Source: Parietaria judaica (lineage: Eukaryota; Streptophyta; Magnoliopsida; Rosales; Urticaceae). Taken from it: a DNA stretch of 64,000 bases. Under the pieces are notes generated by a model that saw only the letters and a program-made list of their open reading frames with translations, was not told the DNA's origin and ran no database searches. The stretch covers positions 18,755,501-18,819,500 of the forward strand of contig OX940870.1 in NCBI GenBank assembly GCA_954871525.1, written 5' to 3'. Shown piece by piece: positions 52,836 through 64,000 of the stretch (its first letter is position 1; each line of letters starts with the position of its first letter). The position numbers and the translations under genes were made by a program.

Positions 52836-55373
52836 CGTTGCGAATAGATTTTAGGGTCGATATCGTTCCTTTTCATGAAAAAACTAACGTTTTTTTATTA
52901 GTACGACCTAACTGAAGGTCTCGACATTAAATTTGGCATCACGAACGCATCGTACTTTCGGTCGTAGGGAAACTAAGTTTTTAACGTATCGGTTGTGTTT
53001 TTATCGCTTTCACAATGGCTTATTGAAACTAGAAGATATTTCTTCGCCATTTACCTATTTATATAAGTAAAAGTGATACGACTAAACGTTATTACGTTGT
53101 CGAATGTTTAATTTTTGTTAAAAAAATCTTGTTATTATGATTCTTTAACCTAAAAGAGGAAAAAGACTCAGTTTTTTCGTCGAACACGTGTTAATCGTTG
53201 CGACAAGATTTTAGGATCGATATTGTTCCTTTTCAAGAAAAAACTAACGTTATTTTTATTAGTACGACCCAAATGAATGTCTCGACATTAAATTTGGCAT
53301 CAAGAACGCATCGTACTATCGCTCGTATGGAAACTAAGTTTTTAACGTATCGGTTTCATTTTTATCGCTTTCACAATAGCTTATTCAAACTAGAAGAAAT
53401 TTATTCGCTATTTAGCAATTAAAATAAGTAAAAGTGATACAATTAAACGTTATTAGGGTGTCGAAAGTTTAATTTTTGTTAAAAAAATCTTTATATTATG
53501 GTTCTTTACCGTATAAGAGAAAAAAAGGCTCAATTTTTTTTGTCGAGCATGTGTTAGTCGTTGCGACAAGATTTTAGGATCGATATCGTTCCTTTTTAAA
53601 AAAAAAACTAACGTTATTTTTATTAGTACGACCCAAATGAAGGTCTCGACATTAAATTTGGCATAAAGAACGCATCGTACTTTCGCTAAAATGGAAACTA
53701 AATTTTTAACGTATCGGTTGTGTTTTTATCGCTTTCACAATGGCTTACTGAAACTAGAAGATATTTCTTCTCCATTTACCTATAAATATAAGTAAAAGTG
53801 ATACAATTAAACGTTATTAGTTTGTCGAAAGTTTGAATTTTGTTAAAAAAAATCTTGTTGTTATGGTTCTTTACCCTAAAAGAGGAAAAAGACTCAATTT
53901 TTTTGGTGGAGCACGTGTTAATCGTTGCGACAAGATTTTAGGATCAATATTGTTCTTATTCCAGAAAAAAACTAACGTTATTTTTATTAGTTCAACCCAA
54001 ATGAAGGTCTCGACATTAAATTTTGCATCAAGAACGCATTGTACTTTCGCTCGTATGGAAACTACGTTTTTATTGTATCGGTTGTGTTTTATCGCTTTCA
54101 CAATGGCTTATTGAAACTAGAAGATATTTCTTCTCCATTTACCTATTAATATAAGTAAAAGTGATACAATTAAACGTTATTAGTGTGTCGAAAGTTTAAT
54201 TTTTGTTAAAAAAATCTTGTTATTATGGTTCTTTAACCTAAAAGAGTAAAAATACTGAGTTTTATTTGTCGAGCACATGTTAATCGTTGCGACAAGATTT
54301 TAGGATCGATATCGTTCCTTTTCAAGAAAAAACAAACGTTATTTTCATTAGTACGACCCAAATGAAAGTCTCGATATTAAATTTGGCATCAAGAACGTAT
54401 CGTACTTTCACTCGTATGGAAAGTAAGTTTTTAACGTATTGGTTGCACTTTTATCGCTTTCACAATGGCTTATTGAAACTAGAAAAAATTTCTTTGCCAT
54501 TTAACTATTAAAATAAGTAAAATAGATACAATTACACGTTATTAGGGTGTCGAAAGTTTAATTTTTGTTAAAAAAAATCTTTTTATTATGGTTCTTTATC
54601 CTATAAGAGGAAAAAAAGACTCAATTTTTTTTGTCGAGCACGTGTTAGTCGTTGCGAAAAGATTTTAGGTTCGATATCTTTACTTTTCAAGAAAAAACTA
54701 ACGTTATTTCTTTTAGTACGACCCAAATGAAGGTTTCAACATTTAATTTGGCATCAAGAATGCATCGTACTTTCGCTCGTATGGAAACTAAGTTTTTAAC
54801 GTATCTATTGTGTTTTTATCGCTTTCACAATGTCTTAATTATAATAGAATATATTTCTTCTCCATTTACCTATTAATATAAGTAAAAGTGATACAATTAA
54901 ACGTTATTAGTGTGTCGAAAGTTTGAATTTTGTTAAAAAAATCTTGTTATTATGGTTGTTTACCTTAAAAGAGGAAAAAGACTCAGTTTTTTTGTCGAGC
55001 ACGTGTTAATCGTTGCGAAAAGATTTAAGGATCCATATCGTTCTTATTCCAGAAAAAATTAACGTTAGTTTTATTAGTGCAACCCAAATGAAGGTCTCGA
55101 CATTAAATTTGGCATCAAGAACGCGTCGTACTTTCGCTCGTATGGAAACTACGTTTTTATTGTATCGGTTGTCTTTTTATCGCTTTCACAATGACTTATT
55201 GAAACTAGAAGATATTTCTTTGCCATTTAGCTATTTATATAATTAAAAGTGATACAATTAAACATTATTAGGGTGTTGAAAGTTTAATTTTTGTTAAAAA
55301 AATCTTTTTATTATGGTTCTTTACCCTATAAGTGAAAAAAAGACTCAATTTTTTTTGTCGAGCACGTGTTAGT
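52836..55373 (+). repeat. H22: seven-monomer HOR copy, subfamily B
   Basis: It shares the C at 53178 with H21, exactly 2538 bases later. There is a private C to A at 54682 in M6. Confidence 0.96.
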
Positions 55374-57908
55374 CGTTGCGAATAGATTTTAGGGTCGATA
55401 TCGTTCCTTTTCATGAAAAAACTAACGTTTTTTTATTAGTACGACCTAACTGAAGGTCTCGACATTAAATTTGGCATCACGAACGCATCGTACTTTCGGT
55501 CGTAGGGAAACTAAGTTTTTAACGTATCGGTTGTGTTTTTATCGCTTTCACAATGGCTTATTGAAACTAGATATTTCTTCGCCATTTACCTATTTATATA
55601 AGTAAAAGTGATACGACTAAACGTTATTACGTTGTCGAATGTTTAATTTTTGTTAAAAAAATCTTGTTATTATGATTCTTTAACCTAAAAGAGGAAAAAG
55701 ACTCAGTTTTTTTGTCGAACACGTGTTAATCGTTGCGACAAGATTTTAGGATCGATATTGTTCCTTTTCAAGAAAAAACTAACGTTATTTTTATTAGTAC
55801 GACCCAAATGAATGTCTCGACATTAAATTTGGCATCAAGAACGCATCGTACTATCGCTCGTATGGAAACTAAGTTTTTAACGTATCGGTTTCATTTTTAT
55901 CGCTTTCACAATAGCTTATTCAAACTAGAAGAAATTTATTCGCTATTTAGCAATTAAAATAAGTAAAAGTGATACAATTAAACGTTATTAGGGTGTCGAA
56001 AGTTTAATTTTTGTTAAAAAAATCTTTATATTATGGTTCTTTACCGTATAAGAGAAAAAAAGGCTCAATTTTTTTTGTCGAGCATGTGTTAGTCGTTGCG
56101 ACAAGATTTTAGGATCGATATCGTTCCTTTTTAAAAAAAAAACTAACGTTATTTTTATTAGTACGACCCAAATGAAGGTCTCGACATTAAATTTGGCATC
56201 AAGAACGCATCGTACTTTCGCTAAAATGGAAACTAAGTTTTTAACGTATCGGTTGTGTTTTTATCGCTTTCACAATGGCTTACTGAAACTAGAAGATATT
56301 TCTTCTCCATTTACCTATAAATATAAGTAAAAGTGATACAATTAAACGTTATTAGTTTGTCGAAAGTTTGAATTTTGTTAAAAAAAATCTTGTTGTTATG
56401 GTTCTTTACCCTAAAAGAGGAAAAAGACTCAATTTTTTTGGTGGAGCACGTGTTAATCGTTGCGACAAGATTTTAGGATCAATATTGTTCTTATTCCAGA
56501 AAAAAACTAACGTTATTTTTATTAGTTCAACCCAAATGAAGGTCTCGACATTAAATTTTGCATCAAGAACGCATTGTACTTTCGCTCGTATGGAAACTAC
56601 GTTTTTATTGTATCGGTTGTGTTTTATCGCTTTCACAATGGCTTATTGAAACTAGAAGATATTTCTTCTCCATTTACCTATTAATATAAGTAAAAGTGAT
56701 ACAATTAAACGTTATTAGTGTGTCGAAAGTTTAATTTTTGTTAAAAAAATCTTGTTATTATGGTTCTTTAACCTAAAAGAGTAAAAATACTGAGTTTTAT
56801 TTGTCGAGCACATGTTAATCGTTGCGACAAGATTTTAGGATCGATATCGTTCCTTTTCAAGAAAAAACAAACGTTATTTTCATTAGTACGACCCAAATGA
56901 AAGTCTCGATATTAAATTTGGCATCAAGAACGTATCGTACTTTCACTCGTATGGAAAGTAAGTTTTTAACGTATTGGTTGCACTTTTATCGCTTTCACAA
57001 TGGCTTATTGAAACTAGAAAAAATTTCTTTGCCATTTAACTATTAAAATAAGTAAAATAGATACAATTACACGTTATTAGGGTGTCGAAAGTTTAATTTT
57101 TGTTAAAAAAAATCTTTTTATTATGGTTCTTTATCCTATAAGAGGAAAAAAAGACTCAATTTTTTTTGTCGAGCACGTGTTAGTCGTTGCGAAAAGATTT
57201 TAGGTTCGATATCTTTCCTTTTCAAGAAAAAACTAACGTTATTTCTTTTAGTACGACCCAAATGAAGGTTTCAACATTTAATTTGGCATCAAGAATGCAT
57301 CGTACTTTCGCTCGTATGGAAACTAAGTTTTTAACGTATCTATTGTGTTTTTATCGCTTTCACAATGTCTTAATTATAATAGAATATATTTCTTCTCCAT
57401 TTACCTATTAATATAAGTAAAAGTGATACAATTAAACGTTATTAGTGTGTCGAAAGTTTGAATTTTGTTAAAAAAATCTTGTTATTATGGTTGTTTACCT
57501 TAAAAGAGGAAAAAGACTCAGTTTTTTTGTCGAGCACGTGTTAATCGTTGCGAAAAGATTTAAGGATCCATATCGTTCTTATTCCAGAAAAAATTAACGT
57601 TAGTTTTATTAGTGCAACCCAAATGAAGGTCTCGACATTAAATTTGGCATCAAGAACGCGTTGTACTTTCGCTTGTATGGAAACTACGTTTTTATTGTAT
57701 CGGTTGTCTTTTTATCGCTTTCACAATGACTTATTGAAACTAGAAGATATTTCTTTGCCATTTAGCTATTTATATAATTAAAAGTGATACAATTAAACAT
57801 TATTAGGGTGTTGAAAGTTTAATTTTTGTTAAAAAAATCTTTTTATTATGGTTCTTTACCCTATAAGTGAAAAAAAGACTCAATTTTTTTTGTCGAGCAC
57901 GTGTTAGT
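55374..57908 (+). repeat. H23: HOR copy with three-base deletion in M1 and older M3 form
   Basis: 2535 bases. Near 55570 actagaagatat is shortened to actagatat, a slip between the two aga words. M3 has catcaag and actaagttt, the older form, although both flanking copies have the newer one. M7 has private C to T changes at 57662 and 57674, both in CpG. Confidence 0.96.
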
Positions 57909-60446
57909 CGTTGCGAATAGATTTTAGGGTCGATATCGTTCCTTTTCATGAAAAAACTAACGTTTTTTTATTAGTACGACCTAACTGAAGGTCTCGACAT
58001 TAAATTTGGCATCACGAACGCATCGTACTTTCGGTCGTAGGGAAACTAAGTTTTTAACGTATCGGTTGTGTTTTTATCGCTTTCACAATGGCTTATTGAA
58101 ACTAGAAGATATTTCTTCGCCATTTACCTATTTATATAAGTAAAAGTGATACGATTAAACGTTATTACGTTGTCGAATGTTTAATTTTTGTTAAAAAAAT
58201 CTTGTTATTATGATTCTTTAACCTAAAAGAGGAAAAAGATTCAGTTTTTTTGTCGAACACGTGTTAATCGTTGCGACAAGATTTTAGGATCGATATTGTT
58301 CCTTTTCAAGAAAAAACTAACGTTATTTTTATTAGTACGACCCAAATGAATGTCTCGACATTAAATTTGGCATCAAGAACGCATCGTACTATCGCTCGTA
58401 TGGAAACTAAGTTTTTAACGTATCGGTTTCATTTTTATCGCTTTCACAATAGCTTATTCAAACTAGAAGAAATTTATTCGCTATTTAGCAATTAAAATAA
58501 GTAAAAGTGATACAATTAAACGTTATTAGGGTGTCGAAAGTTTAATTTTTGTTAAAAAAATCTTTATATTATGGTTCTTTACCGTATAAGAGAAAAAAAG
58601 GCTCAATTTTTTTTGTCGAGCATGTGTTAGTCGTTGCGACAAGATTTTAGGATCGATATCGTTCCTTTTTAAAAAAAAAACTAACGTTATTTTTATTAGT
58701 ACGACCCAAATGAAGGTCTCGACATTAAATTTGGCATAAAGAACGCATCGTACTTTCGCTAAAATGGAAACTAAATTTTTAACGTATCGGTTGTGTTTTT
58801 ATCGCTTTCACAATGGCTTACTGAAACTAGAAGATATTTCTTCTCCATTTACCTATAAATATAAGTAAAAGTGATACAATTAAACGTTATTAGTTTGTCG
58901 AAAGTTTGAATTTTGTTGAAAAAAATCTTGTTGTTATGGTTCTTTACCCTAAAAGAGGAAAAAGACTCAATTTTTTTGGTGGAGCACGTGTTAATCGTTG
59001 CGACAAGATTTTAGGATCAATATTGTTCTTATTCCAGAAAAAAACTAACGTTATTTTTATTAGTTCAACCCAAATGAAGGTCTCGACATTAAATTTTGCA
59101 TCAAGAACGCATTGTACTTTCGCTCGTATGGAAACTACGTTTTTATTGTATCGGTTGTGTTTTATCGCTTTCACAATGGCTTATTGAAACTAGAAGATAT
59201 TTCTTCTCCATTTACCTATTAATATAAGTAAAAGTGATACAATTAAACGTTATTAGTGTGTCGAAAGTTTAATTTTTGTTAAAAAAATCTTGTTATTATG
59301 GTTCTTTAACCTAAAAGAGTAAAAATACTGAGTTTTATTTGTCGAGCACATGTTAATCGTTGCGACAAGATTTTAGGATCGATATCGTTCCTTTTCAAGA
59401 AAAAACAAACGTTATTTTCATTAGTACGACCCAAATGAAAGTCTCGATATTAAATTTGGCATCAAGAACGTATCGTACTTTCACTCGTATGGAAAGTAAG
59501 TTTTTAACGTATTGGTTGCACTTTTATCGCTTTCACAATGGCTTATTGAAACTAGAAAAAATTTCTTTGCCATTTAACTATTAAAATAAGTAAAATAGAT
59601 ACAATTACACGTTATTAGGGTGTCGAAAGTTTAATTTTTGTTAAAAAAAATCTTTTTATTATGGTTCTTTATCCTATAAGAGGAAAAAAAGACTCAATTT
59701 TTTTTGTCGAGCACGTGTTAGTCGTTGCGAAAAGATTTTAGGTTCGATATCTTTCCTTTTCAAGAAAAAACTAACGTTATTTCTTTTAGTACGACCCAAA
59801 TGAAGGTTTCAACATTTAATTTGGCATCAAGAATGCATCGTACTTTCGCTCGTATGGAAACTAAGTTTTTAACGTATCTATTGTGTTTTTATCGCTTTCA
59901 CAATGTCTTAATTATAATAGAATATATTTCTTCTCCATTTACCTATTAATATAAGTAAAAGTGATACAATTAAACGTTATTAGTGTGTCGAAAGTTTGAA
60001 TTTTGTTAAAAAAATCTTGTTATTATGGTTGTTTACCTTAAAAGAGGAAAAAGACTCAGTTTTTTTGTCGAGCACGTGTTAATCGTTGCGAAAAGATTTA
60101 AGGATCCATATCGTTCTTATTCCAGAAAAAATTAACGTTAGTTTTATTAGTGCAACCCAAATGAAGGTCTCGACATTAAATTTGGCATCAAGAACGCGTC
60201 GTACTTTCGCTCGTATGGAAACTACGTTTTTATTGTATCGGTTGTCTTTTTATCGCTTTCACAATGACTTATTGAAACTAGAAGATATTTCTTTGCCATT
60301 TAGCTATTTATATAATTAAAAGTGATACAATTAAACATTATTAGGGTGTTGAAAGTTTAATTTTTGTTAAAAAAATCTTTTTATTATGGTTCTTTACCCT
60401 ATAAGTGAAAAAAAGACTCAATTTTTTTTGTCGAGCACGTGTTAGT
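57909..60446 (+). repeat. H24: HOR copy, subfamily B
   Basis: It has private C to T changes at 58155 and 58240 in the M1 tail. It has cataaag, actaaattt and gttgaaaa (G at 58918); the last is shared only with H17 and H18 and lies seven copies after H17. Confidence 0.96.
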
Positions 60447-62984
60447 CGTTGCGAATAGATTTTAGGGTCGATATCGTTCCTTTTCATGAAAAAACTAACG
60501 TTTTTTTATTAGTACGACCTAACTGAAGGTCTCGACATTAAATTTGGCATCACGAACGCATCGTACTTTCGGTCGTAGGGAAACTAAGTTTTTAACGTAT
60601 CGGTTGTGTTTTTATCGCTTTCACAATGGCTTATTGAAACTAGAAGATATTTCTTCGCCATTTACCTATTTATATAAGTAAAAGTGATACGACTAAACGT
60701 TATTACGTTGTCGAATGTTTAATTTTTGTTAAAAAAATCTTGTTATTATGATTCTTTAACCTAAAAGAGGAAAAAGACTCAGTTTTTTTGTCGAACACGT
60801 GTTAATCGTTGCGACAAGATTTTAGGATCGATATTGTTCCTTTTCAAGAAAAAACTAACGTTATTTTTATTAGTACGACCCAAATGAATGTCTCGACATT
60901 AAATTTGGCATCAAGAACGCATCGTACTATCGCTCGTATGGAAACTAAGTTTTTAACGTATCGGTTTCATTTTTATCGCTTTCACAATAGCTTATTCAAA
61001 CTAGAAGAAATTTATTCGCTATTTAGCAATTAAAATAAGTAAAAGTGATACAATTAAACGTTATTAGGGTGTCGAAAGTTTAATTTTTGTTAAAAAAATC
61101 TTTATATTATGGTTCTTTACCGTATAAGAGAAAAAAAGGCTCAATTTTTTTTGTCGAGCATGTGTTAGTCGTTGCGACAAGATTTTAGGATCGATATCGT
61201 TCCTTTTCAAAAAAAAAACTAACGTTATTTTTATTAGTACGACCCAAATGAAGGTCTCGACATTAAATTTGGCATAAAGAACGCATCGTACTTTCGCTAA
61301 AATGGAAACTAAATTTTTAACGTATCGGTTGTGTTTTTATCGCTTTCACAATGGCTTACTGAAACTAGAAGATATTTCTTCTCCATTTACCTATAAATAT
61401 AAGTAAAAGTGATACAATTAAACGTTATTAGTTTGTCGAAAGTTTGAATTTTGTTAAAAAAAATCTTGTTGTTATGGTTCTTTACCCTAAAAGAGGAAAA
61501 AGACTCAATTTTTTTGGTGGAGCACGTGTTAATCGTTGCGACAAGATTTTAGGATCAATATTGTTCTTATTCCAGAAAAAAACTAACGTTATTTTTATTA
61601 GTTCAACCCAAATGAAGGTCTCGACATTAAATTTTGCATCAAGAACGCATTGTACTTTCGCTCGTATGGAAACTACGTTTTTATTGTATCGGTTGTGTTT
61701 TATCGCTTTCACAATGGCTTATTGAAACTAGAAGATATTTCTTCTCCATTTACCTATTAATATAAGTAAAAGTGATACAATTAAACGTTATTAGTGTGTC
61801 GAAAGTTTAATTTTTGTTAAAAAAATCTTGTTATTATGGTTCTTTAACCTAAAAGAGTAAAAATACTGAGTTTTATTTGTCGAGCACATGTTAATCGTTG
61901 CGACAAGATTTTAGGATCGATATCGTTCCTTTTCAAGAAAAAACAAACGTTATTTTCATTAGTACGACCCAAATGAAAGTCTCGATATTAAATTTGGCAT
62001 CAAGAACGTATCGTACTTTCACTCGTATGGAAAGTAAGTTTTTAACGTATTGGTTGCACTTTTATCGCTTTCACAATGGCTTATTGAAACTAGAAAAAAT
62101 TTCTTTGCCATTTAACTATTAAAATAAGTAAAATAGATACAATTACACGTTATTAGGGTGTCAAAAGTTTAATTTTTGTTAAAAAAAATCTTTTTATTAT
62201 GGTTCTTTATCCTATAAGAGGAAAAAAAGACTCAATTTTTTTTGTCGAGCACGTGTTAGTCGTTGCGAAAAGATTTTAGGTTCGATATCTTTCCTTTTCA
62301 AGAAAAAACTAACGTTATTTCTTTTAGTACGACCCAAATGAAGGTTTCAACATTTAATTTGGCATCAAGAATGCATCGTACTTTCGCTCGTATGGAAACT
62401 AAGTTTTTAACGTATCTATTGTGTTTTTATCGCTTTCACAATGTCTTAATTATAATAGAATATATTTCTTCTCCATTTACCTATTAATATAAGTAAAAGT
62501 GATACAATTAAACGTTATTAGTGTGTCGAAAGTTTGAATTTTGTTAAAAAAATCTTGTTATTATGGTTGTTTACCTTAAAAGAGGAAAAAGACTCAGTTT
62601 TTTTGTCGAGCACGTGTTAATCGTTGCGAAAAGATTTAAGGATCCATATCGTTCTTATTCCAGAAAAAATTAACGTTAGTTTTATTAGTGCAACCCAAAT
62701 GAAGGTCTCGACATTAAATTTGGCATCAAGAACGCGTCGTACTTTCGCTCGTATGGAAACTACGTTTTTATTGTATCGGTTGTCTTTTTATCGCTTTCAC
62801 AATGACTTATTGAAACTAGAAGATATTTCTTTGCCATTTAGCTATTTATATAATTAAAAGTGATACAATTAAACATTATTAGGGTGTTGAAAGTTTAATT
62901 TTTGTTAAAAAAATCTTTTTATTATGGTTCTTTACCCTATAAGTGAAAAAAAGACTCAATTTTTTTTGTCGAGCACGTGTTAGT
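60447..62984 (+). repeat. H25: HOR copy, subfamily B
   Basis: It has a private T to C at 61208, which turns the M3 start ccttttta back to cctttt followed by caaaa. It also has a private G to A at 62163 (CpG) in the M5 tail. M3 is of the cataaag and actaaattt form. Confidence 0.96.
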
Positions 62985-64000
62985 CGTTGCGAATAGATTT
63001 TAGGGTCGATATCGTTCCTTTTCATGAAAAAACTAACGTTTTTTTATTAGTACGACCTAACTGAAGGTCTCGACATTAAATTTGGCATCACGAACGCATC
63101 GTACTTTCGGTCGTAGGGAAACTAAGTTTTTAACGTATCGGTTGTGTTTTTATCGCTTTCACAATGGCTTATTGAAACTAGAAGATATTTCTTCGCCATT
63201 TACCTATTTATATAAGTAAAAGTGATACGACTAAACGTTATTACGTTGTCGAATGTTTAATTTTTGTTAAAAAAATCTTGTTATTATGATTCTTTAACCT
63301 AAAAGAGGAAAAAGACTCAGTTTTTTTGTCGAACACGTGTTAATCGTTGCGACAAGATTTTAGGATCGATATTGTTCCTTTTCAAGAAAAAACTAACGTT
63401 ATTTTTATTAGTACGACCCAAATGAATGTCTCGACATTAAATTTGGCATCAAGAACGCATCGTACTATCGCTCGTATGGAAACTAAGTTTTTAACGTATC
63501 GGTTTCATTTTTATCGCTTTCACAATAGCTTATTCAAACTAGAAGAAATTTATTCGCTATTTAGCAATTAAAATAAGTAAAAGTGATACAATTAAACGTT
63601 ATTAGGGTGTCGAAAGTTTAATTTTTGTTAAAAAAATCTTTATATTATGGTTCTTTACCGTATAAGAGAAAAAAAGGCTCAATTTTTTTTGTCGAGCATG
63701 TGTTAGTCGTTGCGACAAGATTTTAGGATCGATATCGTTCCTTTTTAAAAAAAAAACTAACGTTATTTTTATTAGTACGACCCAAATGAAGGTCTCGACA
63801 TTAAATTTGGCATAAAGAACGCATCGTACTTTCGCTAAAATGGAAACTAAATTTTTAACGTATCGGTTGTGTTTTTATCGCTTTCACAATGGCTTACTGA
63901 AACTAGAAGATATTTCTTCTCCATTTACCTATAAATATAAGTAAAAGTGATACAATTAAACGTTATTAGTTTGTCGAAAGTTTGAATTTTGTTAAAAAAA
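62985..64000 (+). repeat. H26: partial HOR copy (M1, M2, part of M3) at the window end
   Basis: M1 (62985-63344), M2 (63345-63707) and the first 293 bases of M3 (63708-64000) are present. M3 has cataaag and actaaattt. The window ends inside the A run of the M3 tail, so the array clearly continues. Confidence 0.95.

Larger units (their letters stand above)
1..64000 (+). repeat. Satellite DNA array with seven-monomer higher-order repeat, spanning the whole window
   Basis: Monomers of about 362 bases can be phased on the shared word cgttgcga, which recurs in the first unit at 261, 621, 984, 1348, 1710, 2075 and 2437 and then restarts at 2800. Seven distinguishable types recur in fixed order every 2538 bases to the end of the window. 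All are in one orientation, with no insertion, inversion or unique spacer. Standard lengths are M1 360, M2 363, M3 364, M4 362, M5 365, M6 361 and M7 363. Near-identical large units built from diverged small units are the hallmark of a higher-order satellite, best known from primate alpha satellite and several plant and insect centromeres. A centromeric role is therefore an inference from architecture; the sequence alone cannot show it. I do not recognise the family. The array continues beyond both ends. Confidence 0.98.

Noticed and set aside
1..64000. CRISPR array
   Set aside because: The repeat period is 362 and 2538 bases and the sequence between short shared words is itself repeated. There are no unique spacers or cas genes.
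1..64000. Transposon or retroelement insertions
   Set aside because: Every stretch fits the seven-monomer pattern. No insertion, target-site duplication, terminal repeat or coding domain interrupts it.
1..64000. Known 359/360-base insect satellites (Drosophila 1.688, Tribolium TCAST)
   Set aside because: The monomer length is similar, but I do not recognise shared sequence from memory. A database comparison would be needed to exclude distant kinship.

Overview
The whole 64,000-base window is one uninterrupted satellite DNA array. I see no protein gene, tRNA, rRNA, transposon, CRISPR array or unique sequence in it. It is AT-rich: a hand count of the monomer at 1348-1709 gives 50 C and 55 G in 362 bases, or 29% GC. 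The basic unit is a monomer of about 362 bases (360-365). Seven diverged monomer types, named M1 to M7 here, follow each other in fixed order and form a higher-order repeat (HOR) of 2538 bases. All copies point the same way. Monomer types differ from each other plainly (roughly 80-90% alike by eye, not computed). Successive HOR copies differ at only a few bases each.

Layout: a partial M7 (1-260); HOR copies H1 to H19 (261-48482), each with seven monomers; H20 (48483-50297), a shortened copy with only M3-M7; H21 to H25 (50298-62984), again seven monomers; and the start of H26 (62985-64000). That makes 175 complete monomers and two partial ones. The array runs off both ends, so its full size is unknown.

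The copies carry a readable history. H1 to early H5 form a subfamily (A) distinct from the rest (B), and the switch lies between about 10582 and 12267. H10-H12 share three private variants, H12/H13 share a one-unit duplication, and H21/H22 share another variant. Several rare variants recur exactly seven HOR units apart (about 17.76 kb: H7/H14, H8/H15, H9/H16, H12/H19, H17/H24), which suggests a larger block duplication. H20 arose, or was inherited, by recombination between the tails of an M7 and an M2 monomer inside a 30-base identical tract (48387-48416), which removed M1 and M2.

Organism: a eukaryote, from a centromeric or other heterochromatic array in a genome resolved with long reads. 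I do not recognise the satellite family and cannot name the species. CpG is over-represented (13 seen against about 7.6 expected in the counted monomer). This argues against strong, long-lasting CpG methylation loss of the vertebrate kind and fits many insects, but it is weak evidence. The recurring open frames of 74-95 codons are by-products of the repeat and I do not call them genes.
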